DNA of 64,000 nucleotides, taken from positions 124,001 to 188,000 of the forward strand of contig NZ_JANXMU010000032.1 of assembly GCF_025354435.1 (NCBI RefSeq), read 5' to 3'. The stretch is from Rhodoferax sp. Lineage in GTDB: Bacteria; Pseudomonadota; Gammaproteobacteria; Burkholderiales; Burkholderiaceae_C. Below are positions 52,237-61,720 of this stretch, piece by piece (the stretch's first letter is position 1; each line of letters opens with the position of its first letter). The translations under genes and the position numbers were made by a program. Under the pieces are notes generated by a model. That model was not told where the DNA came from and did not search any database. It worked only from the letters and a program-made list of their open reading frames with translations.

Positions 52237-52401
52237 GGAACCATCTTAGTGCCGATGCCGCCGTTTTGCCTACCGGCAGGGAATTACACCCAGTGCGGTT
52301 CACAGGCATCCCCGAATGGGTGCGCGGGGTGCCGAATCGACACCGAATAGGTGCACGGATCTTGTATATCAGTTGGCACAGTTTCTGCGTAATCCGTGGC
52401 A

Positions 52402-53208
52402 ATGACCACCGCCGCCGACATCAGTACCCGCATCATCGAAGCCGTGATGGCGCAAAAACTCGCCCCCGGTGCGCGCCTGGGCGAGCAGCCGCTGGCCATG
52501 CTGTTCGACTGCAGCCGCACCATCGTGCGCGAGGCACTCACCCGGCTGGCCGCACGCGGCATCGTCACAGTCAGCGCGCGCCGCGGCTGGTACGTGATTG
52601 AGCCCTCGCAAGACGAAGCCCGCGAGGCATTTGAGGCCCGCCGGGTGATCGAAACCGGCCTGATCCGTAGCCTGCAAGGTATTGAAAAGCCCGCCCTGAA
52701 GCGTCTCAAACAACACCTGAAGGAAGAGCAGGCGGCCATCAAGGGCAATGACGTGGGCACGCGCAGCTTCCTGCTGGGCGACTTCCATGTGTGCCTGGCC
52801 GAATGCCTGGGCAACAGCCTGCTGGCCGACACGCTGCGCGACTTCACCGCCCGCACCACGCTGATCGCCATGCTCTACCAGTACTCGCACAACGCCGAAC
52901 AGTCCTGCGAAGACCACGTGCAGATCGTCGCCGCCCTGGAAAAAGGCGACACCGCCCTGGCCGAAAAGCTCATGGCCGCCCACATTGGCACGGTGCAGCA
53001 GGCGCTGAGATTGCCGGTGGCCACCGACCCGCTGGCCCAACTGCGCGATGCCCTGGCCCCGGTAGGTGCCTCGGCCAAGGCAGCATCTGCGGCACAAGAC
53101 TTGCGTACAAGATCCCGAAAAGCCAAGCCCTTATTGGGCACTGACACGGGCGCTGGCATTGAATCGCCCCCCGACGACCCATCCACTTACCTAGGAGCCC
53201 TGCTATGA
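52402..53208 (+). CDS. GntR family transcriptional regulator (FadR/VanR-type)
   Basis: LAPGARLGEQPLAMLFDCSRTIVREALTRLAARGIVTVSARRGWYVIEPSQDEAREAFEARRVIETGLI. Confidence 0.93.
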   Translation: MTTAADISTRIIEAVMAQKLAPGARLGEQPLAMLFDCSRTIVREALTRLAARGIVTVSARRGWYVIEPSQDEAREAFEARRVIETGLIRSLQGIEKPALKRLKQHLKEEQAAIKGNDVGTRSFLLGDFHVCLAECLGNSLLADTLRDFTARTTLIAMLYQYSHNAEQSCEDHVQIVAALEKGDTALAEKLMAAHIGTVQQALRLPVATDPLAQLRDALAPVGASAKAASAAQDLRTRSRKAKPLLGTDTGAGIESPPDDPSTYLGALL

Positions 53209-54008
53209 CACTCTCGTCCACACCGACCCGCCGCCACTTCCAATCTGGCCTGGCCGCCATCGCCCTGCTCGCCAGCCTGGGTGCCCACGCCCAGACTGCC
53301 TTGGACGACGTGCTGAAGGCCAAAAAGATCACCATCGCCATCCTCACCGACTTCCCTCCCTACGGCTTTGTCGGTACCGACCTGAAGCCCCAGGGCCTGG
53401 ACATCGACATGGCCAACTACATCGCCACCAAGCTCGGCGTGGCGGTAGAACTGGCCCCCGTGACCAGCGCCAACCGCGTGGCCTACCTGCAGTCCAAAAA
53501 GGCCGACCTGGTGATCTCGTCGATAGGCAAAAACGCCGAACGCGAAAAAGTCATCGACTTCACTGTTGCCTACTCGCCCTTCTTCCAGGCGGTGTTTGCC
53601 GCCAAGACCATGAGCATCAAAAGCTTTGCCGATCTGGCAGGCAAGTCGGTGGGCGTGACCCGCGGCGCGATCGAAGACCAGGAGCTGACCAAGCTGGCCC
53701 CGTCGGGCACCGACATCAAGCGCTTTGAAGACAACAACGTCACCGTCTCGTCCTTCGTCTCCGGCCAGGTGCAGGTGATTGCCACCGGCGCGTCGGTGGC
53801 GGGCAACCTGATGGCCAAGAACCCGCAATTGGGTGCCGAATACAAGCTGCTGCTGAAAGATTCGCCCAACTTCATCGGCGTGGCCAAGGGCGAAGACGCA
53901 CTGCGCGCCAAGGTCAACGAAATCATCATCGCCGCCAAAAAATCCGGCGATATCGACAAGATGGCCGTCCGCTGGCTGGGCCGCCCCGCTGGCAATTTGC
54001 CTGAATAA
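53205..54008 (+). CDS. amino acid ABC transporter substrate-binding protein
   Basis: Signal peptide; KKITIAILTDFPPYGFVGTDLKPQGLDIDMANYIATKLGV; ATGA overlap with GntR gene. Confidence 0.93.
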   Translation: MTLSSTPTRRHFQSGLAAIALLASLGAHAQTALDDVLKAKKITIAILTDFPPYGFVGTDLKPQGLDIDMANYIATKLGVAVELAPVTSANRVAYLQSKKADLVISSIGKNAEREKVIDFTVAYSPFFQAVFAAKTMSIKSFADLAGKSVGVTRGAIEDQELTKLAPSGTDIKRFEDNNVTVSSFVSGQVQVIATGASVAGNLMAKNPQLGAEYKLLLKDSPNFIGVAKGEDALRAKVNEIIIAAKKSGDIDKMAVRWLGRPAGNLPE

Positions 54009-54033
54009 ACCCACCGCCCACCGGAGCTGAGCC

Positions 54034-54705
54034 ATGCGCATCGCATTCGACTTCTACGCCGTACTGGAGCAGTGGCCGCTGCTGGCCAAGGGCATTGTCT
54101 GGACGCTGGGCCTGACGCTGATCGCCACGGTGATCGGCGCGGTGCTGGGTATCTCCTGCGCCTGGGTGCGCAGCCAGAATACGCGGGCTCCGCTGTGGCT
54201 GCAGGCGCTGGTGGGCGCGTGTGTGGAGCTGATCCGCAACACGCCGTTCATCGTGCAACTGTTCTTCATCTTCTTCGGCCTGCCCGCACTGGGCTTCAAG
54301 CTGTCGCCCGAGGTGGCCTCCATCCTGGCCATGGTGATCAACCTGGGGGCCTATGCCACCGAGATCATCCGCGCCGGCATCGATGCCACGCCCAAGGGCC
54401 AGATCGAAGCCGCCTCCAGCCTGGCGCTGAGCCAGATGCAGATCTTCACCCGGGTGGTGCTGCCGCCCGCCTTGAAGAAGGTCTGGCCCGCGCTGGTCAG
54501 CCAGATCATCATCGTCATGCTGGGCTCGGCGGTGTGCGGGCAAATCTCTACCGAAGAGCTGAGCTACGCCGCCAACCTGATCCAAAGCTGCAATTTCCGC
54601 GCGTTCGAGGCCTTCATCATCGCCACCGGCATTTACCTGGCGCTGTCGATGTCGGTGCGCAAGCTGCTGAACTGGCTGGGTCCGCGTTTTGTCTACGGTC
54701 GCTAA
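54034..54705 (+). CDS. amino acid ABC transporter permease
   Basis: LTLIATVIGAVLGISCAWVRSQ...VELIRNTPFIVQLFFIFFGLPALG. Confidence 0.94.
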   Translation: MRIAFDFYAVLEQWPLLAKGIVWTLGLTLIATVIGAVLGISCAWVRSQNTRAPLWLQALVGACVELIRNTPFIVQLFFIFFGLPALGFKLSPEVASILAMVINLGAYATEIIRAGIDATPKGQIEAASSLALSQMQIFTRVVLPPALKKVWPALVSQIIIVMLGSAVCGQISTEELSYAANLIQSCNFRAFEAFIIATGIYLALSMSVRKLLNWLGPRFVYGR

Positions 54706-54716
54706 GGACGCACACC

Positions 54717-55370
54717 ATGGTTGATTTCGCCATTTGGGATATTTTTCGCAACCTGCTGCTGGCGGCACGCTGGACGATAGGCTTGTCGCTGATGGCATTC
54801 ATCGGCGGCGGCATCGTCGGCGTACTGCTGCTGGTGGCTCGTCTGAGCCAGGTGCGCGGCACCGAGACGTTTGTGGTCGCCTACGTGCAGGTGTTCCAGG
54901 GCACGCCGCTGCTGATGCAGTTATTTTTGGCGTACTTTGGCATTGCGCTATTCGGCATCAACACCAGCGCCTGGGTGGCGGCGGCTGCCGCGCTCACGCT
55001 GTACACCAGCGCGTTTTTGACCGAGATCTGGCGCGGCTGCGTGGCCTCCATCCCCAAGGGGCAGTGGGAGGCCTCGGAAAGCCTGGCGCTGAACTTCGGT
55101 GAGCGGCTGCGCTACGTGGTGCTGCCCCAGGCCGTCAAGATCGCCATCGCGCCCACCGTAGTCTTCCTAGTGTAGGTAATCAAGGGCACGGCGCTGGCCT
55201 CGGTGATCGGTTTCATCGAGCTCACCAAGGCCGGCACCATGATCGCCAACGCAACTTTCAAGCCCTTCGTGGTCTATAGCTGCGTTGCTTTGATGTACTT
55301 CGCCCTGTGTTTCCCGGTCAGTTTTTACGCCAAATTGTTAGAGAGGAAGATGCATGCAGCCCGCCGCTAA
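54717..55370 (+). pseudogene. second amino acid ABC transporter permease interrupted by in-frame TAG at 55173 (pseudogene or amber-read-through gene)
   Basis: MVDFAIWDIFRNLLLAARWTIGL...VVLPQAVKIAIAPTVVFLV[TAG]VIKGTALASVIGFIELTKAGTMIANATFKPFVVYSCVALMYFALCFPVSFYAKLLERKMHAARR*. Confidence 0.9.
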
Positions 55371-56130
55371 ACCCACTATGTCGCCCAGTACAGCACCCGC
55401 GATCGTCGAGATCAAAGGCCTGCGCAAGTCCTTCGGTACGAACGAGGTGCTCAAAGGCATCGACCTGCAGGTGCAGGCCGGTGAGGTCATTGCCATCATC
55501 GGCAAAAACGGCTCGGGCAAGAGCACGCTGCTGCGCTGCATCAACGGGCTGGAAGTGTTCCAGAGCGGCAGCCTCACGGTGGACAGCAAGCCACTGCTGC
55601 ACGACAACGCCTTGGCCATGCGGGCGCTGCGCCAGCGCGTGGGCATGATTTTTCAGGGTTTCGACCTGTTCCCGCACCTGACGGTAGGCAAGAACGTGAT
55701 GCTGGCCCCGCGCCTGGTCAAGCAGCAAGCCGACGATGCAGGCACGGCCCAGGCCAAGAAACTGCTGGCCCGCGTGGGTCTGGCCGAAAAATTTGATGCC
55801 TGGCCCGACCAGCTCTCGGGCGGGCAGTAGCAGCGGGTGGCGATTGCCCGCGCGCTAGCCATGGAGCCGGCCGTGCTGCTATGCGACGAAATCACCTCGG
55901 CACTCGACCCGGAACTGGTCGGCGAAGTGCTGCGCGTGGTGGAGGGCCTGGCCGACGAGGGCATGACCTTGCTGATGGTGACGCACGAAATGAGCTTTGC
56001 CCGCAAGGTGAGCAACCGTGTGATCTTTATGCATCAGGGCCGCGTGCACGAGATGGGCCCGCCGAACGAGCTGTTTGGCAACCCGCAAACGCCGGAACTC
56101 AAGCAATTCTTGTCTTCACTGACCGATTAA
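55354..56130 (+). pseudogene. amino acid ABC transporter ATP-binding protein interrupted by in-frame TAG at 55828 within the signature motif (pseudogene or amber-read-through gene)
   Basis: IVEIKGLRKSFGTNEVLKGIDLQVQAGEVIAIIGKNGSGKSTLLRCINGLE...DQLSGGQ[TAG][70 protein letters not shown]. Confidence 0.92.
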
Positions 56131-56136
56131 GCGATT

Positions 56137-56202
56137 GCTCTTTTATTGATAGCTACTAGCGTAGGCGCTGCCTGCACTAGTAGCTATTTTTACTTAAAAA
56201 TG
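56137..56202. repeat. Family A repeat copy (strongly palindromic variant)
   Basis: ttgctcttttattgatagctactagcgtaggcgctgcctgcactagtagctatttttacttaaaaat. Confidence 0.8.
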
Positions 56203-56203
56203 C

Positions 56204-56413
56204 TTAGGCGTATTCGCGCTGAGGTTCGCGCTTGACTTCCAGTTTTGCGTCGTCTTCCTTCTGGATTTGCAGCATCGCGGCTTCCAGCTTGCGGTAAGTG
56301 GCCACAAACAAATCCTGGCAGGTGACACGGTGGCCGGTGGAGCTGCGGTCGGCTTCGGTAGAGATCAAGGCCGCGACGATGGTAGCGGTGGGTTGCATAA
56401 GTTCGATTCTCAT
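56204..56413 (-). CDS. hypothetical small protein
   Basis: MRIELMQPTATIVAALISTEADRSSTGHRVTCQDLFVATYRKLEAAMLQIQKEDDAKLEVKREPQREYA. Confidence 0.55.
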   Translation of the reverse strand: MRIELMQPTATIVAALISTEADRSSTGHRVTCQDLFVATYRKLEAAMLQIQKEDDAKLEVKREPQREYA

Positions 56414-56546
56414 GGCGGATCCTTTCAAAATTAATAATTACATTTAACGCACAAGCCATTTCAATCCTATTTGGGGCGCATGGCAATCGGGTACACACTA
56501 GGGTGGCGGCCATCCGCCGTTTCTTTACCTCTGCGACACACCGAAA

Positions 56547-57947
56547 TTGCTACACGATATCTTCACCCGGCAGTGGATTACGCTGCACAGTGCGCTGGTC
56601 TTGCTCGGCCTAGGCATCTACATCACCGGCTCCCACACACTCAAGCAGCGCCGCCACCCATCGGCCGCCATCGCCTGGACGATTTCCCTGGTGCTGCTGC
56701 CGTACATCGCCCTACCGTTGTACCTGGTGTTTGGCCGCCGCAAGCTGGCCAGCACCCGCCGGGTGCTGAAACCGGTGACCCACACCAGCCCGCAACCAGC
56801 TACGGCCCAGGAGCATCTGGCCACCGCCCTGGGCCTGGGTGCGGCCGCCACATTCGAATCACTGGCAATCCACCAGAACGGCCATGAGGCCCGGCACAGC
56901 CTGCAAAAGCTGATTGCCGAAGCCCGGCACACATTGGACATCTGCACCTTTATTTTGGGACGGGATGTGCTGGGTGATGCCATCACGGCGCAGCTGCTGC
57001 AGCGTACCCGCCAGGGCCTGAAAATTCGCCTGCTACTGGACGGCATCGGCATCTATCTCGGCGGCCACCCGAACCTGAAACGCCTGCGCGCTGCAGGCAT
57101 CCAGGTGACCTTGTTCGTACCGCCCTTCCGCTCGCCCCTGCGGGGCCGTACCAATCTGCGCAACCACCGCAAAATGGCCGTGGCCGACGGCATCTGGCTC
57201 TGGTGCGGCGGCCGCAACCTGGCCGCCGAATACTTTGAAGGCGACACGGTGTCGGTGTTGAAAAAGCCGGTCTGGATCGACCTGAGTTTTGACCTGCAAG
57301 GCGACTTGGCTCGGCACGCCCAGCAGCGATTCGAGCAGGATTGGACCTTTGCCACCACCGGCAAAGCCGCCATCGCCCCACCTTGGGTCGCGCCCGACAG
57401 CCCCACCGCGGGCCAGCGCGCCCGGCTGGTGCCCAGCGGCCCGGACCAGGCCGACGACACCTTCTACACCCTGCTGGTGTCGGGCTGCTTCACCGCGCAG
57501 ACCCGCATCCTGGCCGTTACGCCTTACTTTGTGCCCGACCAAAGCCTGCTGATGGCCCTGACCCTGGCGGCACGGCGCGGTGTGGCGGTAAATCTGGTGC
57601 TACCGCGCCAGTCCAACCACCGCCTGGCCGACATCGCCCGCCATGCCGCCCTGCGCGAGCTGGTGACTGCCGGAGCCCACATCTGGCTGCTGCCCACCAT
57701 GGTCCACGCCAAAGCAGTGCTGATCGACCATGACCTGGCGTTGGTGGGCTCGGCCAACCTGGATGAGCGCAGCCTGTTCTTGAACTACGAGCTGATGGTG
57801 GCCTTCTACGACCGGCCGGTGGTGCAGCAATTTGCCGACTGGATCGGGCAACTCCAAAGCCGCGCCCTGCCCTACCAACCCAAGCCGCCCAGCCTGCGGC
57901 GGGAGCTGGTCGAGGGCTTGGTGCGGTGGGTGGCTTTTCAGCTGTGA
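56547..57947 (+). CDS. cls: cardiolipin synthase / phospholipase D-type phosphatidyltransferase
   Basis: SLVLLPYIALPLYLVFGRRKL; HKD motifs NHRKMAVADG and VHAKAVLIDHDLALVGSANLDERSLFLNYE. Confidence 0.92.
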   Translation: MLHDIFTRQWITLHSALVLLGLGIYITGSHTLKQRRHPSAAIAWTISLVLLPYIALPLYLVFGRRKLASTRRVLKPVTHTSPQPATAQEHLATALGLGAAATFESLAIHQNGHEARHSLQKLIAEARHTLDICTFILGRDVLGDAITAQLLQRTRQGLKIRLLLDGIGIYLGGHPNLKRLRAAGIQVTLFVPPFRSPLRGRTNLRNHRKMAVADGIWLWCGGRNLAAEYFEGDTVSVLKKPVWIDLSFDLQGDLARHAQQRFEQDWTFATTGKAAIAPPWVAPDSPTAGQRARLVPSGPDQADDTFYTLLVSGCFTAQTRILAVTPYFVPDQSLLMALTLAARRGVAVNLVLPRQSNHRLADIARHAALRELVTAGAHIWLLPTMVHAKAVLIDHDLALVGSANLDERSLFLNYELMVAFYDRPVVQQFADWIGQLQSRALPYQPKPPSLRRELVEGLVRWVAFQL

Positions 57948-58108
57948 TCCAAAATGTGCTAGGGCTGCAAGAGACTTGTCAACTGCTTAAATAACAAGCA
58001 GCGCAAGGTTTACCCTTATAGATCAAGGGTTTACCCTCTCTATTCTGGCCAATTACAGAGTTATCCCCAAAGTTATCCAGTGCAACCGGGGAGAACTTTT
58101 ACAGCCAG

Positions 58109-58843
58109 TTACAGGCGTTGGCGCAGTGCTTCGTACAGGCACACGCCACTGGCCACCGATACGTTCAAGCTCTCTACCGCGCCGTGCATGGGAATGCCGA
58201 CCAGCTCGTCGCAGGTCTTGCGGGTGAGTTGGCGCATGCCGTCGCCTTCGTTGCCCAGCACCAGCGCCACCGGGACCTTCAGGTCCACCTGGTACAGGGT
58301 TTTGGGAGCGTTGTCGCTGGTGCCTATGCACCAGATGCTTCGTTCTTTGAGTTCACCCAGGGTGCGCGCCAGGTTGGTGACCATGAAGTACGGCACCGTC
58401 TCGGCCGCGCCGCTGGCCACTTTGGCTACCGTAGCGTTGATGCCTGCGGCATGGTCCTTGGGGGCAATCACCGCGTGGGCACCGGCACCGTCGGCCACGC
58501 GCAGGCAGGCACCCAGGTTGTGCGGGTCGGTCACGCCATCGAGTACCAGCAGCAGTGCGGGTTCGGTCAAGCTGTCGAGCAGATCGTCGAGCGAATGCAC
58601 TTGCGGAATGTGCTCCACCCGCGCCGCCACGCCCTGGTGGCCATGGCTGCCGCACAGCTTGGCCAGGCGCATGCTGTCGCCCTCGATCAGGCGGGCACCG
58701 GCCTCGTTGGCTTTTTCCAGGAACTGGCGCATACGCGCATCGCGCCGGGTGGGCTCGTAATAGATTTCGATGATGGATTGCGGCGCGGTTTTCAGGCGCA
58801 CGCCCACGGCATGGAAGCCGAAGAGAACTTTAGGGGAAGACAT
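58109..58843 (-). CDS. rlmB: 23S rRNA (guanosine(2251)-2'-O)-methyltransferase
   Basis: [14 protein letters not shown]...[37 protein letters not shown]...[40 protein letters not shown]. Confidence 0.95.
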   Translation of the reverse strand: MSSPKVLFGFHAVGVRLKTAPQSIIEIYYEPTRRDARMRQFLEKANEAGARLIEGDSMRLAKLCGSHGHQGVAARVEHIPQVHSLDDLLDSLTEPALLLVLDGVTDPHNLGACLRVADGAGAHAVIAPKDHAAGINATVAKVASGAAETVPYFMVTNLARTLGELKERSIWCIGTSDNAPKTLYQVDLKVPVALVLGNEGDGMRQLTRKTCDELVGIPMHGAVESLNVSVASGVCLYEALRQRL

Positions 58844-58883
58844 GGGGAGATTATCGACGCTGGCGCGCCCCCTGCGTCACACT

Positions 58884-58946
58884 ATTCTTTTGATAGCTCT
58901 TGGTGTAGGCAGTACATGCGCTAGAAGCCTATTTCTTATAAATTTC
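58884..58946 (-). repeat. Family A repeat copy (abuts ybbA stop)
   Basis: attcttttgatagctcttggtgtaggcagtacatgcgctagaagcctatttcttataaattt. Confidence 0.85.
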
Positions 58947-59661
58947 AGGCGTGGGCGATCTGGCCTGCTTCGATGGTGATGCGGCGTTCGCACTGGGCGG
59001 CAATGCCACGGTCGTGGGTCACCAACACCAAAGTTGTGCCCTGTTCGCGGTTCAGCTCGAACATCAACTCCATCACCTTTTCGCCGGTGGCAAAGTCCAG
59101 GCTGCCGGTGGGCTCGTCGGCCAGCAGCACAGCGGGCTGAACCACGAAGGCCCGCGCCAGAGCCACACGCTGCTGCTCGCCGCCGCTGAGCAGCTTGGGG
59201 TAGTGGCCCAGGCGTGCCCCCAGGCCCACGCGCTCTAGCATCTCTGTGGCGGCTTTGCGGGCATCCTTGCGGGCGGCCAGCTCCAGCGGCAGCATCACGT
59301 TCTCCAGCGCGGTCAGGTTGCCCATCAGCTGGAAGCTCTGGAACACAAAGCCCATCTTTTGCGCCCGTACTGCGGCACGCTGGTCTTCGGTCAAAGCAAA
59401 AATATCCTGCCCGGCCACGCGCACCGTGCCCTGGGTGGGCGTGTCCAGCCCGGCAATGATGGACAGCAGCGTGCTTTTGCCCGAACCCGACGCGCCAACG
59501 ATGGCCACAGTCTCCCTGGGCGCGAGTGAGAAATCGATATCGCGCAAAATAGCCAGAGACCCGGTGGAATCCGTGACGGATTTGGAGATGTGTTCAACCG
59601 CAATGACGGCACCGGTGGACAGAGTTGGCATGAAAGGCTTTGAGTTTTGAAACGTAGACAC
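58945..59661 (-). CDS. ABC transporter ATP-binding protein (YbbA/LolD-like)
   Basis: LAILRDIDFSLAPRETVAIVGASGSGKSTLLSIIAGLDTPTQGTVRVAGQDIFALTEDQRA; divergent neighbour tesA. Confidence 0.93.
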   Translation of the reverse strand: MSTFQNSKPFMPTLSTGAVIAVEHISKSVTDSTGSLAILRDIDFSLAPRETVAIVGASGSGKSTLLSIIAGLDTPTQGTVRVAGQDIFALTEDQRAAVRAQKMGFVFQSFQLMGNLTALENVMLPLELAARKDARKAATEMLERVGLGARLGHYPKLLSGGEQQRVALARAFVVQPAVLLADEPTGSLDFATGEKVMELMFELNREQGTTLVLVTHDRGIAAQCERRITIEAGQIAHA

Positions 59662-60270
59662 TTTATCGCGCTAGCGACCCTGGTCCTGGCCGTAGGGGCA
59701 TCGGCCGCCCAAACACCCTCCATTTTGGTGGTGGGCGACAGCCTGAGCGCCGAATACGGCCTGGCCCGCGGCACCGGCTGGGTGGCCTTATTAGAAAAAC
59801 GCCTGGCCGACGAAAAAATCACCGCCACGGTGCATAACGCCAGCATCAGCGGCGATACCACGCCCGGTGGCCGCGCGCGCCTGCCCGCCCTGCTGACCAG
59901 CGTGAAGCCCAGCGTGGTGGTGATTGAGTTGGGCGGCAACGATGCCTTGCGCGGCCTGCCCTTGCAGGGCACCGAAGACAATTTGCGCACCATGACCGAA
60001 GCAGCCCAAAAAGCCGGGGCCAAGGTGCTGCTGGTGGGCATGCAGGTGCCGCCCAATTACGGACGCGACTATGCCGACCGCTTCAGTGGCCTGTTTGCCA
60101 AGGTTGCCAAGGGGGAGAAAGCCGCGCTGGTGCCGTTTCTGCTGAAAGGCGTTGCGGATGTGCCGGATGCGGTAAACCTGTTCCAGCCGGACCGCATCCA
60201 CCCCAAGGCGGAAGCGCATCCTACGTTGCTGAACAACGTGTGGCCGGAGCTGAAGAAGCTGTTGAAGTAA
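59647..60270 (+). CDS. tesA: arylesterase / acyl-CoA thioesterase I (GDSL)
   Basis: ILVVGDSLSAEYGLARGTGWVALLEKRLADEKI...VVIELGGNDALRGLPL...DRIHPKAEAH. Confidence 0.93.
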   Translation: MKRRHFIALATLVLAVGASAAQTPSILVVGDSLSAEYGLARGTGWVALLEKRLADEKITATVHNASISGDTTPGGRARLPALLTSVKPSVVVIELGGNDALRGLPLQGTEDNLRTMTEAAQKAGAKVLLVGMQVPPNYGRDYADRFSGLFAKVAKGEKAALVPFLLKGVADVPDAVNLFQPDRIHPKAEAHPTLLNNVWPELKKLLK

Positions 60271-60285
60271 TCAGGATCCCGGTGA

Positions 60286-60456
60286 TCAGGATTCGGTAGG
60301 TGCCTCGGGCGGTTGGCCGTCTACAGGGGTGCTGCCATCCTCGGGCGCATGCTCGTCGTGCTTGCGTTCGCTTTTGGATTTGAGCTTATCCTCTTTCTTC
60401 TTCTTCTTGGCCAGCTCTTTTTGGCGCTTTTCGTATCCGTAATTAGGTGTTGCCAA
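60286..60456 (-). CDS. small lysine-rich conserved-type protein, TTG start
   Basis: Own translation (below the track's length cutoff): (M)ATPNYGYEKRQKELAKKKKKEDKLKSKSERKHDEHAPEDGSTPVDGQPPEAPTES*; purine-rich SD-like AAGAAGAAG upstream; in-frame TGA five codons before the TTG. Confidence 0.65.
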   Translation of the reverse strand: MATPNYGYEKRQKELAKKKKKEDKLKSKSERKHDEHAPEDGSTPVDGQPPEAPTES

Positions 60457-60488
60457 GGTCTTCTTCTTTCAAATAATGAAGAGACACT

Positions 60489-61697
60489 TTAACAGCTTGC
60501 AACCATCTGTTGAAGCGCTTGCGCCAAGTCGGCTTGCAGATCCACCACCGACTCCAATCCCACCGCAAAGCGCACCAAGGTACCTTGCGCAATGCCCGAT
60601 GGCCACTTCTTGCGCATGCTGGCCAGCTCGTACGGCACTACCAGGCTCATGGGGCCGCCCCAGCTGTAGCCGATCTTGAAAAGCTGCAGGGCATCGCAAA
60701 ACGCATCGACCTGCGCCACCGTGTACTTGGCATCCAGCACCACACTGAACAAGCCTGCCGCCGCATCCGTACGGCACAGCGTGCGCCAGTGGGCGTGCCC
60801 CGGCGAGTCAGGCAAAGCCGGGTGCAGCACCTGCGCAAATGCGGGTTGTTGCATACACCACTGCGCCAACGTACGGGTGGCGGCATCGTGCGCGTGGTAG
60901 CGCAGCGCCATGCTGGACAGGGAGCGTAGAACCAGCTCTGCATCATTGGCCCCCACGGCCAGCCCGAGGTGCATGTGGGTGCGCTGGATCTTGCGGTGCA
61001 AGGCCGGGTCGCGGGTGATGACGCTGCCCATCAGCACGTCACCGCCGCCACTGGGGTATTTGGTCAGGGCGTGGGCCGAAATATCTACGCCTAACGCCGG
61101 GCTGGTGCCGGGCAGCAGATCGAACGGGTTAAAGGCCAGGCCTGCGCCCCAGGTATTGTCGAGTGCGCAGACCACACCGCGGTCGTGGCAGATGCGCACC
61201 AGGGCGGGCAAATCAGGGAACTCCAGCGTGACCGAACCGGCGGCTTCAACCCAGACCAGCCGCGTGGTATCGGTGATTTTGGCGGCCAGATCGGCCGGAT
61301 CCATCGCGTCGTACACCTGGGTGGTGATACCCCAGCGCGCCAACTGCCCATCGGCAAACGATTTGTTGGGGCCATAGACGTTGTCGGGCACCAGCATGCT
61401 GTCGCCGGTCTTGAGCAGGGCCAGGGCCACATTGGCAATCGCCGAGAGCCCGCTGGGCACCAGAACGCAGTATTTTCCGCCCTCTATGGTGCACAGGCGC
61501 TCTTCCAGCTGGTAGGTGGTGGGCGTGCCGTGCAGGCCGTAGGTATAAGCGGATTTGTCCTTCCAGTCGCGTTCGCGCATGGCGGCAACGCTAGGGAAAA
61601 TGACGGTAGAGGCTTTGAACACCCCCGGCTGCGGGGCCGCAAAATCAGCCGGTGGTTGGTACGGGTGATGGATGAGTTGGGTGGTCAGGTCAGGCAA
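60489..61697 (-). CDS. metC: cystathionine beta-lyase (PLP-dependent Cys/Met metabolism enzyme)
   Basis: MPDLTTQLIHHPYQPPADFAAPQPGVFKASTVIFPSVAAM...YTYGLHGTPTTYQLEERLCTIEGGKYCVLVPSGLSA. Confidence 0.92.
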   Translation of the reverse strand: MPDLTTQLIHHPYQPPADFAAPQPGVFKASTVIFPSVAAMRERDWKDKSAYTYGLHGTPTTYQLEERLCTIEGGKYCVLVPSGLSAIANVALALLKTGDSMLVPDNVYGPNKSFADGQLARWGITTQVYDAMDPADLAAKITDTTRLVWVEAAGSVTLEFPDLPALVRICHDRGVVCALDNTWGAGLAFNPFDLLPGTSPALGVDISAHALTKYPSGGGDVLMGSVITRDPALHRKIQRTHMHLGLAVGANDAELVLRSLSSMALRYHAHDAATRTLAQWCMQQPAFAQVLHPALPDSPGHAHWRTLCRTDAAAGLFSVVLDAKYTVAQVDAFCDALQLFKIGYSWGGPMSLVVPYELASMRKKWPSGIAQGTLVRFAVGLESVVDLQADLAQALQQMVASC

Positions 61698-61720
61698 GCT
61701 ACATCTCCGTCAAACGTGCA

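Noticed and set aside
52402-56130. Global TAG-to-Gln codon reassignment
   Set aside because: Several intact genes in the window end with TAG at their normal C-termini (e.g. 33003, 41269, 19356, 51248), so complete reassignment is not supported; local suppression or mutation remains possible
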